DNA from: Sycobia sp. Sy_11
Lineage: Eukaryota > Arthropoda > Insecta > Hymenoptera > Epichrysomallidae
Reading direction: 5' to 3'
Assembly (NCBI GenBank): GCA_018907035.1
Contig: JACCIC010000065.1
Coordinates: forward strand, 475,001-539,000
DNA length: 64,000 nucleotides
Part shown: positions 52,283-63,299 of the stretch, piece after piece
Numbering within the stretch: position 1 is the first letter of the stretch
Layout: the number at the start of each line of letters is the position of its first letter
The notes under the pieces: generated by a model
What the model was told of the DNA's origin: nothing
Database searches by the model: none
The model's input: the letters and a program-made list of their open reading frames with translations, nothing else
Position numbers and translations under genes: made by a program

Positions 52283-52450
52283 ACTACAAAAGAGAAGAAA
52301 GGAAAAAGTGAAAAATAGTATCTAGAAATGTATTAAATATTTATTTATAAATGTGTGTAAATATTTGTAATATATGAAAGAATTATGTACAAGTAGGCAT
52401 TAATAACTTGAAGTTGATGTGCCTTAAAACCTAAATAAAAAAAAAAAAAA

Positions 52451-52457
52451 TATTGTT
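52451..52457 (+). repeat. Target-site duplication, right copy
   Basis: TATTGTT directly after the poly(A) run, matching 47153-47159. Confidence 0.75.
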
Positions 52458-52627
52458 ATAATTAATTCTTTTTGCAAGTACATCAATGTGAGAATTTGAA
52501 AATATGACTCACTAAACTAAGAAAAATATTAGAGTTTCGCAACACTTTGAAGAAATATTATAATAACTGCTATATAAATATATACAAATATAAAATAACC
52601 TATCGTGAAACTAATTTAAAATTTTAG

Positions 52628-53260
52628 ATTATTCTGGAATGCTCGTAGTGTAAATAAAAAGAAAGAAGAACTTGAGAAAATTCTAATAGAATTATAACAT
52701 GTTTATTAGTGTTGAACCTTAACTAGAAAGAACAGAACAATAAAAAAATAGAATAAATGTTGTAGATTTTAAAACATTTATGATGAATCGAAAACACGCT
52801 AAAGGAGGTATCATCTTTATGTTAATACATAATCATATAGCGTATACTTAAATAAATAATTTATTACATCATCTCTTTGTTGAAATGGTCAGTATAAAAA
52901 TTACTAATTTGCTGAAACCTCTACCTCTTATTATATGTTAAAAATCCCCTAAAATTACTTTGTTGCAGTTTCAATGGGGTAAAATAATAAGTAATATAAA
53001 TAATTATGAAAGTACAATATTAGTCGGTGATTTTAATGAGCATCATACATTCTGGAACTACAAAAACTGCTCGAAAGTTTCAATACTTCAAATCTAAATT
53101 TACATAATGCTCATATCAAAACGAACATCTAAGATAACAATGGGAAAATTTCGAATTAAGATCTAATTTTTGTCTACTTGTAATATAACAGATAAAATCA
53201 GGTTTAAGTACAACGATGAAACTTTTTGCTCCGATCATTCGGACCTCCAGTTCTTTACAT
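52628..53260 (+). pseudogene. Endonuclease domain of the old element
   Basis: The frame opens with LFWNARSVNKKKEELEKIL, the N-terminal block of apurinic-type endonucleases of non-LTR elements. Later pieces are KGGIIFML, ILVGDFNEHHTFWN (from about 53019) and CSDHSDLQFF. The catalytic-block signatures GDFN and SDH are kept, but several stops and frame changes lie between them. The domain nicks target DNA during retrotransposition. Confidence 0.75.
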
Positions 53261-53509
53261 ATTAATTATAGCACCAAAAATTTATTTATCATAAAAAAGT
53301 TTTGCAATTAGTTCTTTACACACAAATTAGGATAAGTTTCTTTATTATTAGAAAATAATTTTATAGAATTTATATCAGTAAAATATACTAAACTGTAGGT
53401 CAATGTAATGTATTTCAGATTTATAAGTGTGCTAACAGAGGCCATAACAACTAATACCCCTGAGAAATGGATTTGGTTAATTATAATTTAGAGACATGGT
53501 AAATTATAA

Positions 53510-53715
53510 AATCCCTGCTTCCTGGTAGATCTCAGATTACGACAAAATGAAGCGATTCCGAAAAGCAGCACTTAAAAAATGATAGTTTTCAAGAAAATAT
53601 AAAGAGTTTGAAAATTATAAAAAATGCATCGCCATAGTTAGAAAAAGCTGTAAAAATAAAAAAAAACAAAATATTTGATTCAGTTTGCTTCAAGTATTAA
53701 CTTTAAAAACAGCAA
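53510..53715 (+). pseudogene. Endonuclease-RT linker of the old element
   Basis: The frame encodes PASW, a stop, then ISDYDKMKRFRKAALKK and FENYKKCIAIVRKSCKNKK. This matches the P.PWW...C..A...R..A...Y pattern of the linker (compare PWWNNDCEKSI in the younger element). It is cut by the mariner insertion at 53722. Confidence 0.65.
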
Positions 53716-53721
53716 AAGGTA

Positions 53722-54298
53722 CGAGGTCAGACCATTAAGTAATGGTACCGATTTTATTTCTCGGCCTGTGGTAACACTGCGAGCCTGTAACTCCGCCACC
53801 ATAATAGTAGATCCCTACTCTCTCGATTGAGATCTTGACGACTCTTGTACGATCATTTCTACGTCAGCTGTTTAGTATTTTGTAACAATGTGCGGTTAGT
53901 GAATGTCATGAAAATGGAAAAGAGAAATTTAGAGCAACGGTGCGCGATAAAATTTTGTGCAAAACTCAGCAAAACCGCGACAGAGATTTAGGAAAAAGTA
54001 CTTAAAGTGTATGGTATTGATGCCCTGAATCGTAGTCAGGTGCCTCGGTGGCATGCCGATTTTAAAAAAAGCCGTGAGAACGTCAAAGGAGGCGGGGAGC
54101 GGAAGGCGGAGTTTGTACCACCTGGCCAAACCGTAAATCAAGTATTCTACCTCAGTGTACTTGAAAAATTACGAAAAAAGTTGCTCAGAGTGCGTCCAGA
54201 GCTCGCGAAGACTTGGGTTCTGCATCACGACAAATCTCCCTGTCACAGTGCGTACACGATTTTTTGATTTTGTCGTCTTACTTAATTAGCTGACCTCG
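53722..54298 (+). mobile_element. Internally deleted mariner transposon
   Basis: The terminal inverted repeats start CGAGGTCAG and continue with a shared ATTAAGTAA at both ends, and TA dinucleotides flank them (53720-53721 and 54299-54300). That is the mariner insertion signature. Inside, the plus strand encodes the N-terminal helix-turn-helix part of the transposase (from ATG 53908: MEKRNLEQRCAIKF, then ALNRSQVPRWHADFKKSREN). It then jumps near 54085 to the catalytic region EFVPPGQTVNQVFYL and HHDKSPCH. An in-frame TAG lies at 53989. Complete mariners are about 1.3 kb, so most of the catalytic core, including the first and third acidic residues, has been lost. It interrupts the linker of the older retrotransposon. 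It could still be mobilised in trans if the ends are intact. Confidence 0.85.
53908..54267 (+). pseudogene. mariner transposase, deleted
   Basis: About 120 codons remain of roughly 345, with an in-frame stop at 53989-53991 and a central deletion. The second catalytic Asp is present in HHDKSPCH; the others are missing. Confidence 0.85.
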
Positions 54299-54470
54299 TA
54301 TATATACAATAACACTCAAACTCAAAAAACAGATGCACTAAAATAACACCTTTGCACATATAAAATGAAGCTCGAATCATGCAAGCTTTAGATAAAGTTA
54401 GTTTATCTTGGTACAAAACAAACCTTCAAAATTGCCTGATTGTAGTAATAATGAATTTTTTAATTGTGTA

Positions 54471-54572
54471 TTTAATTATAAAGACTTGAACCTAGTCTTT
54501 AATCGTATGAAAGGACGAGCTGCATCAGGCATTGATAGAATTAATTATTTTGCTTTAAGAAACCTTCCAATT
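54471..54572 (+). pseudogene. RT start of the old element
   Basis: The frame encodes FNYKDLNLVFNRMKGRAASG then IDRINYFALRNLP. This corresponds to the opening block of RT domains, where SPG.D.IP and LKNLP occur (compare SSPGPDDIPNIFLKNLP in the younger element). It is cut at 54577 by the second mariner. Confidence 0.7.
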
Positions 54573-54577
54573 TAATA

Positions 54578-55165
54578 TTAGGAGCGCAACTTTGCTTCTG
54601 CCGATTTTTTTCGAAAGATTGTGATTTATTCTTAAACACTGATTACCTGTTTATGATTCAAAGTACAGTCCGTCACTAGCCAGGACTTTTTGCCATCTTT
54701 TGGGCAATTTTCGGATACCATCTCGAAAAAACGATTCGTCTTTTGAAGTGACCCATGAATCGATCCATTATTTGACTTCTCATAAGCCATGTGCCATCGA
54801 TCAGAACAAATGGTAGCCCGAAGGAACAATGTTTGTAGCGTACAGCGGATGGTGTAAGACTTCCCATTTAAGGACTTTCCAAGTATGGCTTGACAGATTT
54901 TGGGACATGTCGAGCATTGTCATATTGCCGAATAACTTTATAATGTCGCGCTCGATACTATGGCTATTTCTTCTTCAATGTATCGGCTCAAACATATCAA
55001 TTGCGTTCAATACCGATTTCTTGTGATGGTTTCACTTGGTTTTAACAAATCATAATACACCACACCGAGCTGTGCCCACCAAATGCAGAGCATAACCTTG
55101 GCACCGTGAATATTCGGCCTGGGTGTCGATGTGGAGGCATGTTCGGGCATTCCCCATGATTTAAA
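54578..55165 (-). mobile_element. mariner remnant, minus strand
   Basis: The plus-strand end starts TTAGGAGCGCAACTTTGC after a TA at 54576-54577 and is a likely terminal inverted repeat. Reading the minus strand from the other side gives transposase blocks in order: KSWGMPEHAS, PNIHGAKVMLCIWWAQLGVV, YDNARHVPKSVKPYLES, then IVPSGYHLF, and near the C-terminus PKRWQKVLASDGLYFES. The N-terminal DNA-binding half and the second terminal repeat are missing. The third catalytic Asp (normally PSDY) is Gly, and frame changes and stops occur. It belongs to a different mariner lineage from the one at 53.7 kb. Confidence 0.82.
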
Positions 55166-55179
55166 AAATAAAATTTTAG

Positions 55180-55930
55180 ATCACATCTAGTGAAACAATT
55201 CGATTTTTAGGATTAATATTGGATTATAAATCTAATTTTAACGAGCAAATTAAAATCAGGACACAATTTTTAAAGTCAATAAATTTTATAAAATTTATTT
55301 AATACATAATGTCATAATTGTATGTCATGAAATTTCTTATTAAAATTTCTCATTAAATTAATCATAAAATTGAATGTCATAAAATTTCTCCAAAGCACAT
55401 GGTGGAGTTCAGATACCGAAACACTTATTATGCTGTATCAGAGTCTAATTATAGATCTATCTTAGATTATAGCTACTTTATTTACTTCCCAAATTGTGCA
55501 AGTAAAATTCAGATGCTAGAAAAGATACAATATACCGCCATTAGACTTGCTTTGGCGTACAGAAAAAATACCCCTGCTAATATATTAATTGCTGAATCCA
55601 AGCTGCAGTATATTCAAGACTAAATAACTTATTTATGCGAAAGTTATCTAAAAGTAAAATGTATTCTTAATAATAAATTATCAATTTATAAAACAATAAC
55701 AAGAATTCGAAACACTCTAAGTATTACTTTTAGTAAACAATTTTTTAATAAAAAATTTTGTCATAGATTACTATTACAATATCTAGTAAAATATGATTTG
55801 AAGAACAATTTACTTACATGTGAAAATTTCGACATTTATATTCCTAATTATGAAACGTTGGTAAATCATATTGAGATAGATTTAGAATTTGGAAAAATGC
55901 TACTGACAAAAAGCGACCCAAACCAAAAAA
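55180..55930 (+). pseudogene. Post-RT and thumb segments of the old element
   Basis: The frame after the mariner gives SSETIRFLGLILDYKSNFNE, the segment that follows the RT domain (FLG..LD..L.....I). About 110 bp later comes the frame with ILDYSYFIYFPNC, EKIQYTAIRLALAYRKNTP and ANILIAESKL, a stop at 55621, and then continuing degenerate sequence to about 55930. The ILDYS...NILIAESKL block closely matches the fragment at 33.95-34.1 kb, so the two belong to the same or sister families. The catalytic RT palm between the RT start and this segment is gone. Confidence 0.75.
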
Positions 55931-55948
55931 TCTTTATAAATATATAAA

Positions 55949-55952
<4 letters not shown>

Positions 55953-56003
<51 letters not shown>
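55953..56003. repeat. (TA)n microsatellite
   Basis: TA tract of 51 bp that directly abuts a foldback element at 56005. The element may have inserted at the edge of the TA tract. Confidence 0.95.
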
Positions 56004-56004
<1 letters not shown>

Positions 56005-56005
<1 letters not shown>

Positions 56006-56382
56006 CTAGTTTGTAAAAAAGAATTTGTATACTACATATATCCCAACAAATTCGTCAAAAGAAGAAACTAACTCTAATGATCTGGAATAAAAAATAAACT
56101 AGTTCGGTAATGTTATGAAATTCATTTTATTGGAAGTATTAAAAAATAAAGTTATTAGCATTCTAAAGTGTGGTCTATAAGAACACTAGAACAATATTAC
56201 GTACTAAAATGTTTACTATATAAATATATAAATAGATATTATTTTTTAATACTTACAATAAAATGAATTTCACGACATTACCGAACTAGTTTATTTTTTA
56301 TTCCAGATCACTAGAGTTAATTTGTTCTTTTGACAAATTTGTTGGCACACATGTAGTATACAAATTCTTTTTTACAAACTAG
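56005..56382. mobile_element. Foldback MITE with ~145-bp arms
   Basis: Left arm 56005-56149 starts ACTAGTTTGTAAAAAAGAAT. Right arm 56239-56382 is its reverse complement at roughly 90 percent identity by eye, ending ACAAACTAGT. The spacer is about 89 bp and AT-rich. TA lies on both sides (before 56005 and at 56383 in AGTTAAA), as expected for an element that targets TA, for example one mobilised by a Tc1/mariner transposase. A second ACTAGTT lies inside each arm near the centre, so the arms may be composite. No coding capacity. Confidence 0.8.
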
Positions 56383-56389
56383 TTAAATA

Positions 56390-59300
56390 TTTATTTACAA
56401 TTCGGTTTAAAACAAAATTTATAAAAATATTTAATGTATTCAGTTATTTTACATTTATTTTCAAACATTGACAAATTTAACGTAATTATAAATTAATTTT
56501 GCTGTAATAATTTTTCATTGCATAAAGTGATGATCATAAATTAGTAGCTGTCGATGTTAATAAAAAAGCAGATGAAAAGAAAAGTTACAATGTCAAACAG
56601 GTAGAAATACATTTGAGCATGCAATTCGATCAAAATCATCGTGTTTGGGCAACACGTAGCACCAAATTTAACGGTTATTTTATATCCAAAAAGGTTTAAT
56701 ACTTTGTACAAGTGAATGTTTTTACGTATATTTGATAACTAAGCAAAGTAAATATTATGTATGTGTATATTATATAAATAATCATTCTTTTATAAACACG
56801 ATCATTGTTGAAAAATGTTCCATGCAAAAATAAATTACATGATGAAGGCTCCAGCATATGCTTCTTTTTAATAAAAATATAAATAATTTGATAATTTGCA
56901 TTCTGTAAATACAAGTGTGAAAAATCTTGTTTTACAAGTAAAACTTATTCGTCATGTTTTAAAATGGTCTGAGCGTAACTTCCGAAAAAGAGACACTCTA
57001 ACAATAAATATTTTTATTTTTTTAATATATACTATAATAATATATAACATTAAATAATTAACCTATTAAATAAATAACCTATTTAATTAATTTCTAATTT
57101 CGTTTCAGTGTTGTGAAGTCTCATGAATATTATTTTTATTTTTCATAACTCTCAGATTTATATCTTATTATACTTCCAGTTCTAATCAGGATCAATTAGC
57201 TATTGTTTTTTCTACTAATCAGAATTATGTATCAAGGAAAATATTCATAAAAAGATAAAAAATTGCAATAATAGTACACTGAATTCTCTTATTTGGATTT
57301 ACAATTTCTATATAAAATAGATATCTAAACATTATTAAATATAGATATATTAATTGTATAGAATGAGTTCTATTTTAAAAATTAGACCGGCAACTTAGGT
57401 TGTTTTTTTATCAAATCTCTATAGTTTTGTTGTATTAAATATTTAAGACTGGTTTTCTGTAAATTCCAGTAATTTTAATTTAGCTCAAACAACGCGTGAA
57501 ACAAGATTCGACCGTAATAACTTTTAAAAATATATAATATATCTGATTGGTGACTAATTTGTTACCAAATTTAAAGGAAGATTAAGGGAAAAGCAATAAG
57601 ATTTATTTCTTATAATTCACTACACATGTTGTAAAGTATAGTTAAAAAATAGAAATGCATTCGGGTATAATGAAAGTTAATTATAATAATAATTTTTTAT
57701 ACAATTTTTACAAATATATTTTAAAAAGTCCCAAAAAAGATTTTTGCAATTCATTAAACTAAAACATTCTCTTTAGAATTAATTACAATGGTTAAATAAA
57801 ATGAAAAAAATAAAGGATTTCAAAAAGTTTAATAAAGTTGCAAATTTTGTTAATAAATGGATAATTTCATTAAATAACTACGATAAGTTTGAACATTTTC
57901 AATGCTTATATGATTTTTTAAAAAAAAGTTAAAAGTTAAAAAAAAATTTTAAAAAAATTAAAAGTTAAAAGTAAATATAAAGATTTGCCTTCGAATTGAT
58001 CGTAATTAAAAATGAACGAAGAAATTTCTCAGAGTTCCATATACTAATCCGAAAATGACAATTTAACTTGAATTTCTACACTAATATTTTCACTTTAATT
58101 AAATTTAGAATCGAAGACATTATTATTCAATATATTATAGTACCTCTACGGGACTATACAACGTAGAGAAAATAAAATCTTAAATTAAATCAGTTGAATG
58201 ACATTAGTTTTGTAAAGTAGAAATCAAAATTAAAAGACTAAAGTAAAAGTAAATAATGATTTAATCAATATTATAGTAGTAAATTTTATGTAATTTCAAA
58301 AACATCTGCTTAATAAAAAGATTTTTAATTATTTTATATTTAGTTATTGTACAGATTTTCTAGTTTTGTTTGTATTGATGCAATTTATATAACAGGAGAG
58401 AATAAATACATAGTAACTATGTATTCTCGAAAAAAAAATCATTAGAAATTATTTATATTATAGTAAAAAATTATTTTTCCTGTATTAGTGTAATTCGACA
58501 GAAGGTATATAAAAACAAATAAAATCTCTTTCATTTCTTTAATTACTGCTTACGAGGAATATGATTTTTTGCCCTCTCATTTAATTATCAGATTCTCGAA
58601 AATACAAAAAATAATAGCATACAAATTTAAAATACTACCTAAATAATCAGCTGCTATGTTTCTTCTTAATAGATATTATTTAAAAAATTATATCACATAT
58701 AAATATAACAAATCTATATTTACAAGTTGTATGTATATATAATATTGGACACATTTATATAAAAATTATTGAAATCCGAATACATAAAAGTTGATTATTG
58801 AGTAATTAAAGTTAATCAAAATATATTTTGCAATGTGATACGCGATAGGAATCGCGATTAAAACTATTTTTATCCACTATTATTTTTCTATTTCTGAGAT
58901 ATATGAGAATGCACAAAGCATGTGAATAATACAACACTTAAATGTTCAAAAATTAAGGCTTTATTAATGTAAAATCTTTTATAAAAATAAAACTTAAGAA
59001 AGCGACCAATAGATATGTAAATAAAGAATAAAAAATGAACAAACAGTACACATTTCTTTTTATGTTTGTCATGATTTTATGTACAATTATTTAAAATTTT
59101 AGGCAAGTGTTCTAAGAAACGTAATTTTAGAAAATCAACATCTTATAAGATCAAAATATTTTTAAACATTGAAATAAGTCAAATCAAAGAACTTTTAAAG
59201 CTATAATTAAAAATGTAATATTTTTTTATCCCAAATCCTTGACAAGTCTGCATCTAAAAAAAACATCTTCAAGGATACGTGCACTTGAAGTTAAAAATTT

Positions 59301-59408
59301 ATGTTTTGGTTACTATAATTTGCAACGGTTATATATATACCATTGGCATTTTTTAAGCGGTAGGTAATTGGTACACGTGGTGCGCTCACTTGCACTTATG
59401 CGGTGCTT

Positions 59409-59410
<2 letters not shown>
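56390..59410. other. AT-rich non-coding stretch
   Basis: Many A/T homopolymers, no recognised genes or long repeats. Confidence 0.5.

Positions 59411-59411
<1 letters not shown>

Positions 59412-59462
<51 letters not shown>
59412..59462. repeat. (TA)n microsatellite
   Basis: TA tract of 51 bp. Ile-Tyr frame on the minus strand. Confidence 0.95.
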
Positions 59463-59465
<3 letters not shown>

Positions 59466-59479
59466 TACAGCGAGAATCA

Positions 59480-59870
59480 CGCATTGTTTCCTTGCACGAT
59501 GATGTATGGATGCAGAGGATCGTAAAAAAAAACCAAAAAGGAGAAGAACCTTTCGTTTAGGCGCGATGCACGGAGGTTTGGCTATTACAGCGCGCGCTTG
59601 TCGAGGCACTCCTCGCCCGCAACCACATACATTATGCCGTTTATAACCTTGGACTATAAGTATTGGATAAGAGCCCATATTTATACGGTAATATGTATAG
59701 GTGTGTGGGTGTGTGTGTGTGTGTGCATAGGTGTAAAAGTGTGTATAGGTGTATAAGCAATTTTCTTTTTCTCGCGATCGCGGGGGTCGGCGAACCGGCT
59801 CTGATGACCGGTCGAAGTGCGAAGTGTGTCAGTATTATACATATATTATATACCATATAAGTGGTATAGC
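59480..59870. other. GC-richer patch with GT run
   Basis: CG-rich at 59560-59640 and 59770-59820, with a GT-rich run at 59700-59730. Frames on both strands lack a domain. It resembles the smaller islands elsewhere in the window. Confidence 0.3.
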
Positions 59871-62800
59871 GAATGTGTGTGCAGAAACTATATAATAAGA
59901 GATTACGAGGGTGCAGCGAATCGAATCGATTTCTCTTTGTTTGGCATATGCTAAGATATTTATTGTTCTTGGCATTTCACCACATATTATCGTATAAGTT
60001 TAATTTGACTTCATTTACTGTATCGGGCTTAACAAAAAACACATCTTTTTGGACTAAATAACTTCTTTATCTCACATAAAGCAGTTGCTTAATACTTACC
60101 AGAATAATTTTAAATCTCTCGAAATTTTTTTTTCAAACTACCAGATTATGGTATTTAGATAAAGCTATTGGAGAGATTAGGCTTAAAATGGATCGATGTA
60201 TTTAGGAGGCTAAAAGTCATAAAATAGACGAACATGTGCCTACAAACAGTGTCTATTTTGAATTATTATAAATCAATATTTTATCATATAATATGCAAAC
60301 TATTTATATTTGTAAAAATGTATAATTACAAAATACATTTATATTTTATTAAAAAATTAACTTATTTAAGCCGATTTATTATTGAATTATATTATCTTTA
60401 AATAAAGAAAATAAAAAAAATCGAAAAAATGTAATTCAGAAGAGAAGTTTGCTTCAATCATCAAAATCAAATCTGTTAAAAAATATTATTAAGAATAAAA
60501 TCAGGACCAATGGTTTATTATTATCACAGTTTCATACAATAATTGCTTTAATACCATAACTGCAATAGTTATTAGAATAAAGATAAAAGAAGTTAGCGTA
60601 GATTCATATTAATCTATATATATCATAGAAGAAACAATGAGACTTGTAAAAGAACATAAAATATAAAAAAAGAGATGTAAAAATAATATGTATGAAACCA
60701 ATATAGATGCTTGATGAATAAGTATGAAATAATTTTTGTTACTGTTATTCTTAATTAGAGCAGAAACCGGCTTTGAATTTGTCAAACTTAAAAATAAATT
60801 ATTGAATGAACTTAGAATTTCTTAACTATTATATATAATGAATATATCTTATTGCATATAGGTCACGATTAACTAGAAACAATAAAATAAAATATATAAT
60901 GACTAAAAATTGATTCGTTTTATTAAAGTAATAAATATCTTACATTCTTATTTCTAAACTAATATAACTAGACTGAAGTCACATTGCCCTTATTTGCAAT
61001 TAACCCGTGTATAAAATTTGAAATATAAATTTGGTTGAAGTGTGCGAGTCGAATTGTCCTTCGCTAACCAACTGATTTTTATATTTATATTCTATCCGAT
61101 ATGATAAAAAAAATGGTTCGTAAAATTATAAACTAGATTATTTTACAATTATCAATCAATGCAAATAAAAAATGGGCAACTCATTTGAAAGACAATTTGA
61201 TTATCTAATAGATCCACCTAAATGTTTTGCAATTAACAATTATGTAATCGATACATTTTAATGAACTCAAATTGTTTCGGCAATTTTTTTGACAAAAGTA
61301 TATTATTATAATATTTTTTTAAAAAAAATTTAATTCTTGAAATTAAGTATTTAAACGTGATTACATCCTATTTTCATATAAGGGAAACGTTACTGTTGCA
61401 TACGTTTAAAATTACGAGTTTTAATGTGACGCTGGCCAAAAAATAAAAAAAATTATAATAATAAATACTGTCTTACGTTTTCGTAAAAAAAAAAACAAAA
61501 CATTATTAATTTTTCAAATTGTCAATTTTTAACCATGTTCAAAATTTCAATTTGATATATAGATTAGAATTTTCACAATTTACTCCTAAAGTTTAGTACT
61601 ATTTGGGCTTATTTATTTGCATCAATATCTCTTTCAAAATCTCCTATGGATTGATGCATACGATGTTATAATTATCTGTTTTCTATATTATTTTTAATTT
61701 AACCATTTTTAACCAATTTAAGACAAATTTAACCAATTTTCAAGTCTAATATTTTACATTAAAAAGAGACAACAACATTTGAATCTCAAGATTGGTCGAA
61801 ATTAAGCGAAACAACTATTTTAGTCAATCGGTTCTTTTCTCTAATTAAATTTGATATATTTTGAAGTTAGAGGATTTTATTTACACAAAGTCCTATGTTT
61901 GAGGATGGATTGAAGCAAAGAATAACATTATGATCAAATACAACTATGAATGAATAGTCTAATATGTCCACAAATGTGTGTCTTTTTCTAGTTATTCGGT
62001 CAATAGTGCGGCCAATTTTACATTCATTAATTAGATAATTATTTATTTATAAAGTCGATCAAAGTTTAGTTCAGAATAACTAAAAATCTATCTCTTTTAA
62101 AAAAATACAGATTCAAGAGAATGTTTTTTGCGCTTAGATTTCGGTGCCAAATGTGAGGTATATGTCTAACAGTAGATTCAAATTAGTTATAGAGTTTAGT
62201 ATAACCATACCATATAACTCATACAGCATTATATCATGGGAAATGGGATATGCTAAATAAAATTTTGTCTGATCCAGGTTAGAGTTAATCATCAATTTAG
62301 CTCGCTTAATTCAATAATATTATTGTATGAAGAATCCTAATTCCGTAATCTTTTGTTATAAAACCAATATCTTTATATAAAAAATGTTTTCCAAATTTTA
62401 AACAAACTATTGCATTAAAGTGTCTAATTATCATTTATGAATTTTTTATAACATGTAAATGTAATTGCATATCTATATTAAATGTTCATATCCTGATTCT
62501 TATTGATGAGTTTAACATCATAGCAATGAATTGAATTATGATAAAATTGTTAAAATTGTATATATCAAGTGGCGTGGTAGCGCCACGAAGGCGAGTTGGA
62601 GATAATATGCTATAATATTTTAATATACTAACAACATAATCTTGTTATATTTCTCTTTATCACGATCAATAGGACATTTGACTATATCACTGAACTGATT
62701 TTTAATTTAATTATAGAATAATTTTTGTGTTAATATTTGGCACTTTTGGAAAGTATTTTATATAATTTTTTTATAAAATACATGAGAATATGTATTTCAA

Positions 62801-63160
62801 ATTCTTACTATGCTAAGAGCACATCAAACTTGCATAACTATTTTAACATAATGTTTTTTTTTTTGACATAATCTTAACAATGAATTTTATGTATTTTGAA
62901 ATGAGAACTGTCTTAGAGTTCATGCTTATAGTATTCTCCAAATAGGATTTGAATTATGGGTTTTCTATTTATTAATAATAAGTAGCTCCTAATAGTTACA
63001 CTATAATAAATTTTTATTATGAAATTCGTCGCACCTCCTCTCCACTTAAAGTCTTAGTTTAGCGAAATAGTCTTCTTTACTTTTTTTACTCCTTTGCCAG
63101 AGTCAACGAACTGTATCTTTGTTTTTTCTCAATCTTTCCCATATCTTCTCACTTTTCCAT
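59871..63160. other. AT-rich non-coding stretch
   Basis: Nothing recognised except a small GC hairpin at about 62564-62581 (GTGGCG and CGCCAC around a 6-nt loop) in otherwise very AT-rich DNA. Confidence 0.5.
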
Positions 63161-63165
63161 TCTCT

Positions 63166-63236
<71 letters not shown>
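63161..63236. repeat. (CT)n microsatellite
   Basis: About 75 bp of CT, continuing as TGTCTCTGTG-type degenerate sequence. Confidence 0.95.
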
Positions 63237-63240
<4 letters not shown>

Positions 63241-63299
63241 CTCTGTCTCTGTGTCTCTATGCCTCTCTCGCAGACTTAAATGTATGTGTATTTTTTATC

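Larger units (their letters stand above)
47160..52450 (+). mobile_element. Nearly full-length I-type non-LTR retrotransposon
   Basis: The element starts CAGTTCCTCTGCG at 47160. It has a 166-nt leader, ORF1 (47326-48556), ORF2 (48558-52282) and about 150 bp of 3' untranslated sequence, and ends in a run of about 14 A. TATTGTT flanks both ends, giving a total of 5.29 kb. ORF2 contains endonuclease, RT, RNase H and a C-terminal zinc finger, the domain set of the I clade and its relatives. Copies of this length with an identifiable duplication are usually younger than truncated ones, but this copy has several stops and active-site changes. It lies in the same orientation as the older element it interrupts. 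Confidence 0.85.
45975..55930 (+). mobile_element. Old I-type non-LTR retrotransposon split by three insertions
   Basis: The plus strand carries, in canonical order, pieces of one non-LTR element: ORF1 remnant (46140-47150), endonuclease (52628-53260), linker (53510-53715), RT start (54471-54572), post-RT segment (about 55180-55285) and thumb segment (55399-55930). The gaps are filled by a younger I-type element (47160-52450), a mariner deletion derivative (53722-54298) and a second mariner remnant (54578-55165). The RT palm with its catalytic motif is absent, implying a deletion beside the second mariner. The 5' boundary near 45975 is a guess, based on a CAGTTC start like that of the younger element; the 3' end and any RNase H are not seen. 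The pieces could in principle come from more than one element, but order and strand argue for one. Confidence 0.7.
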
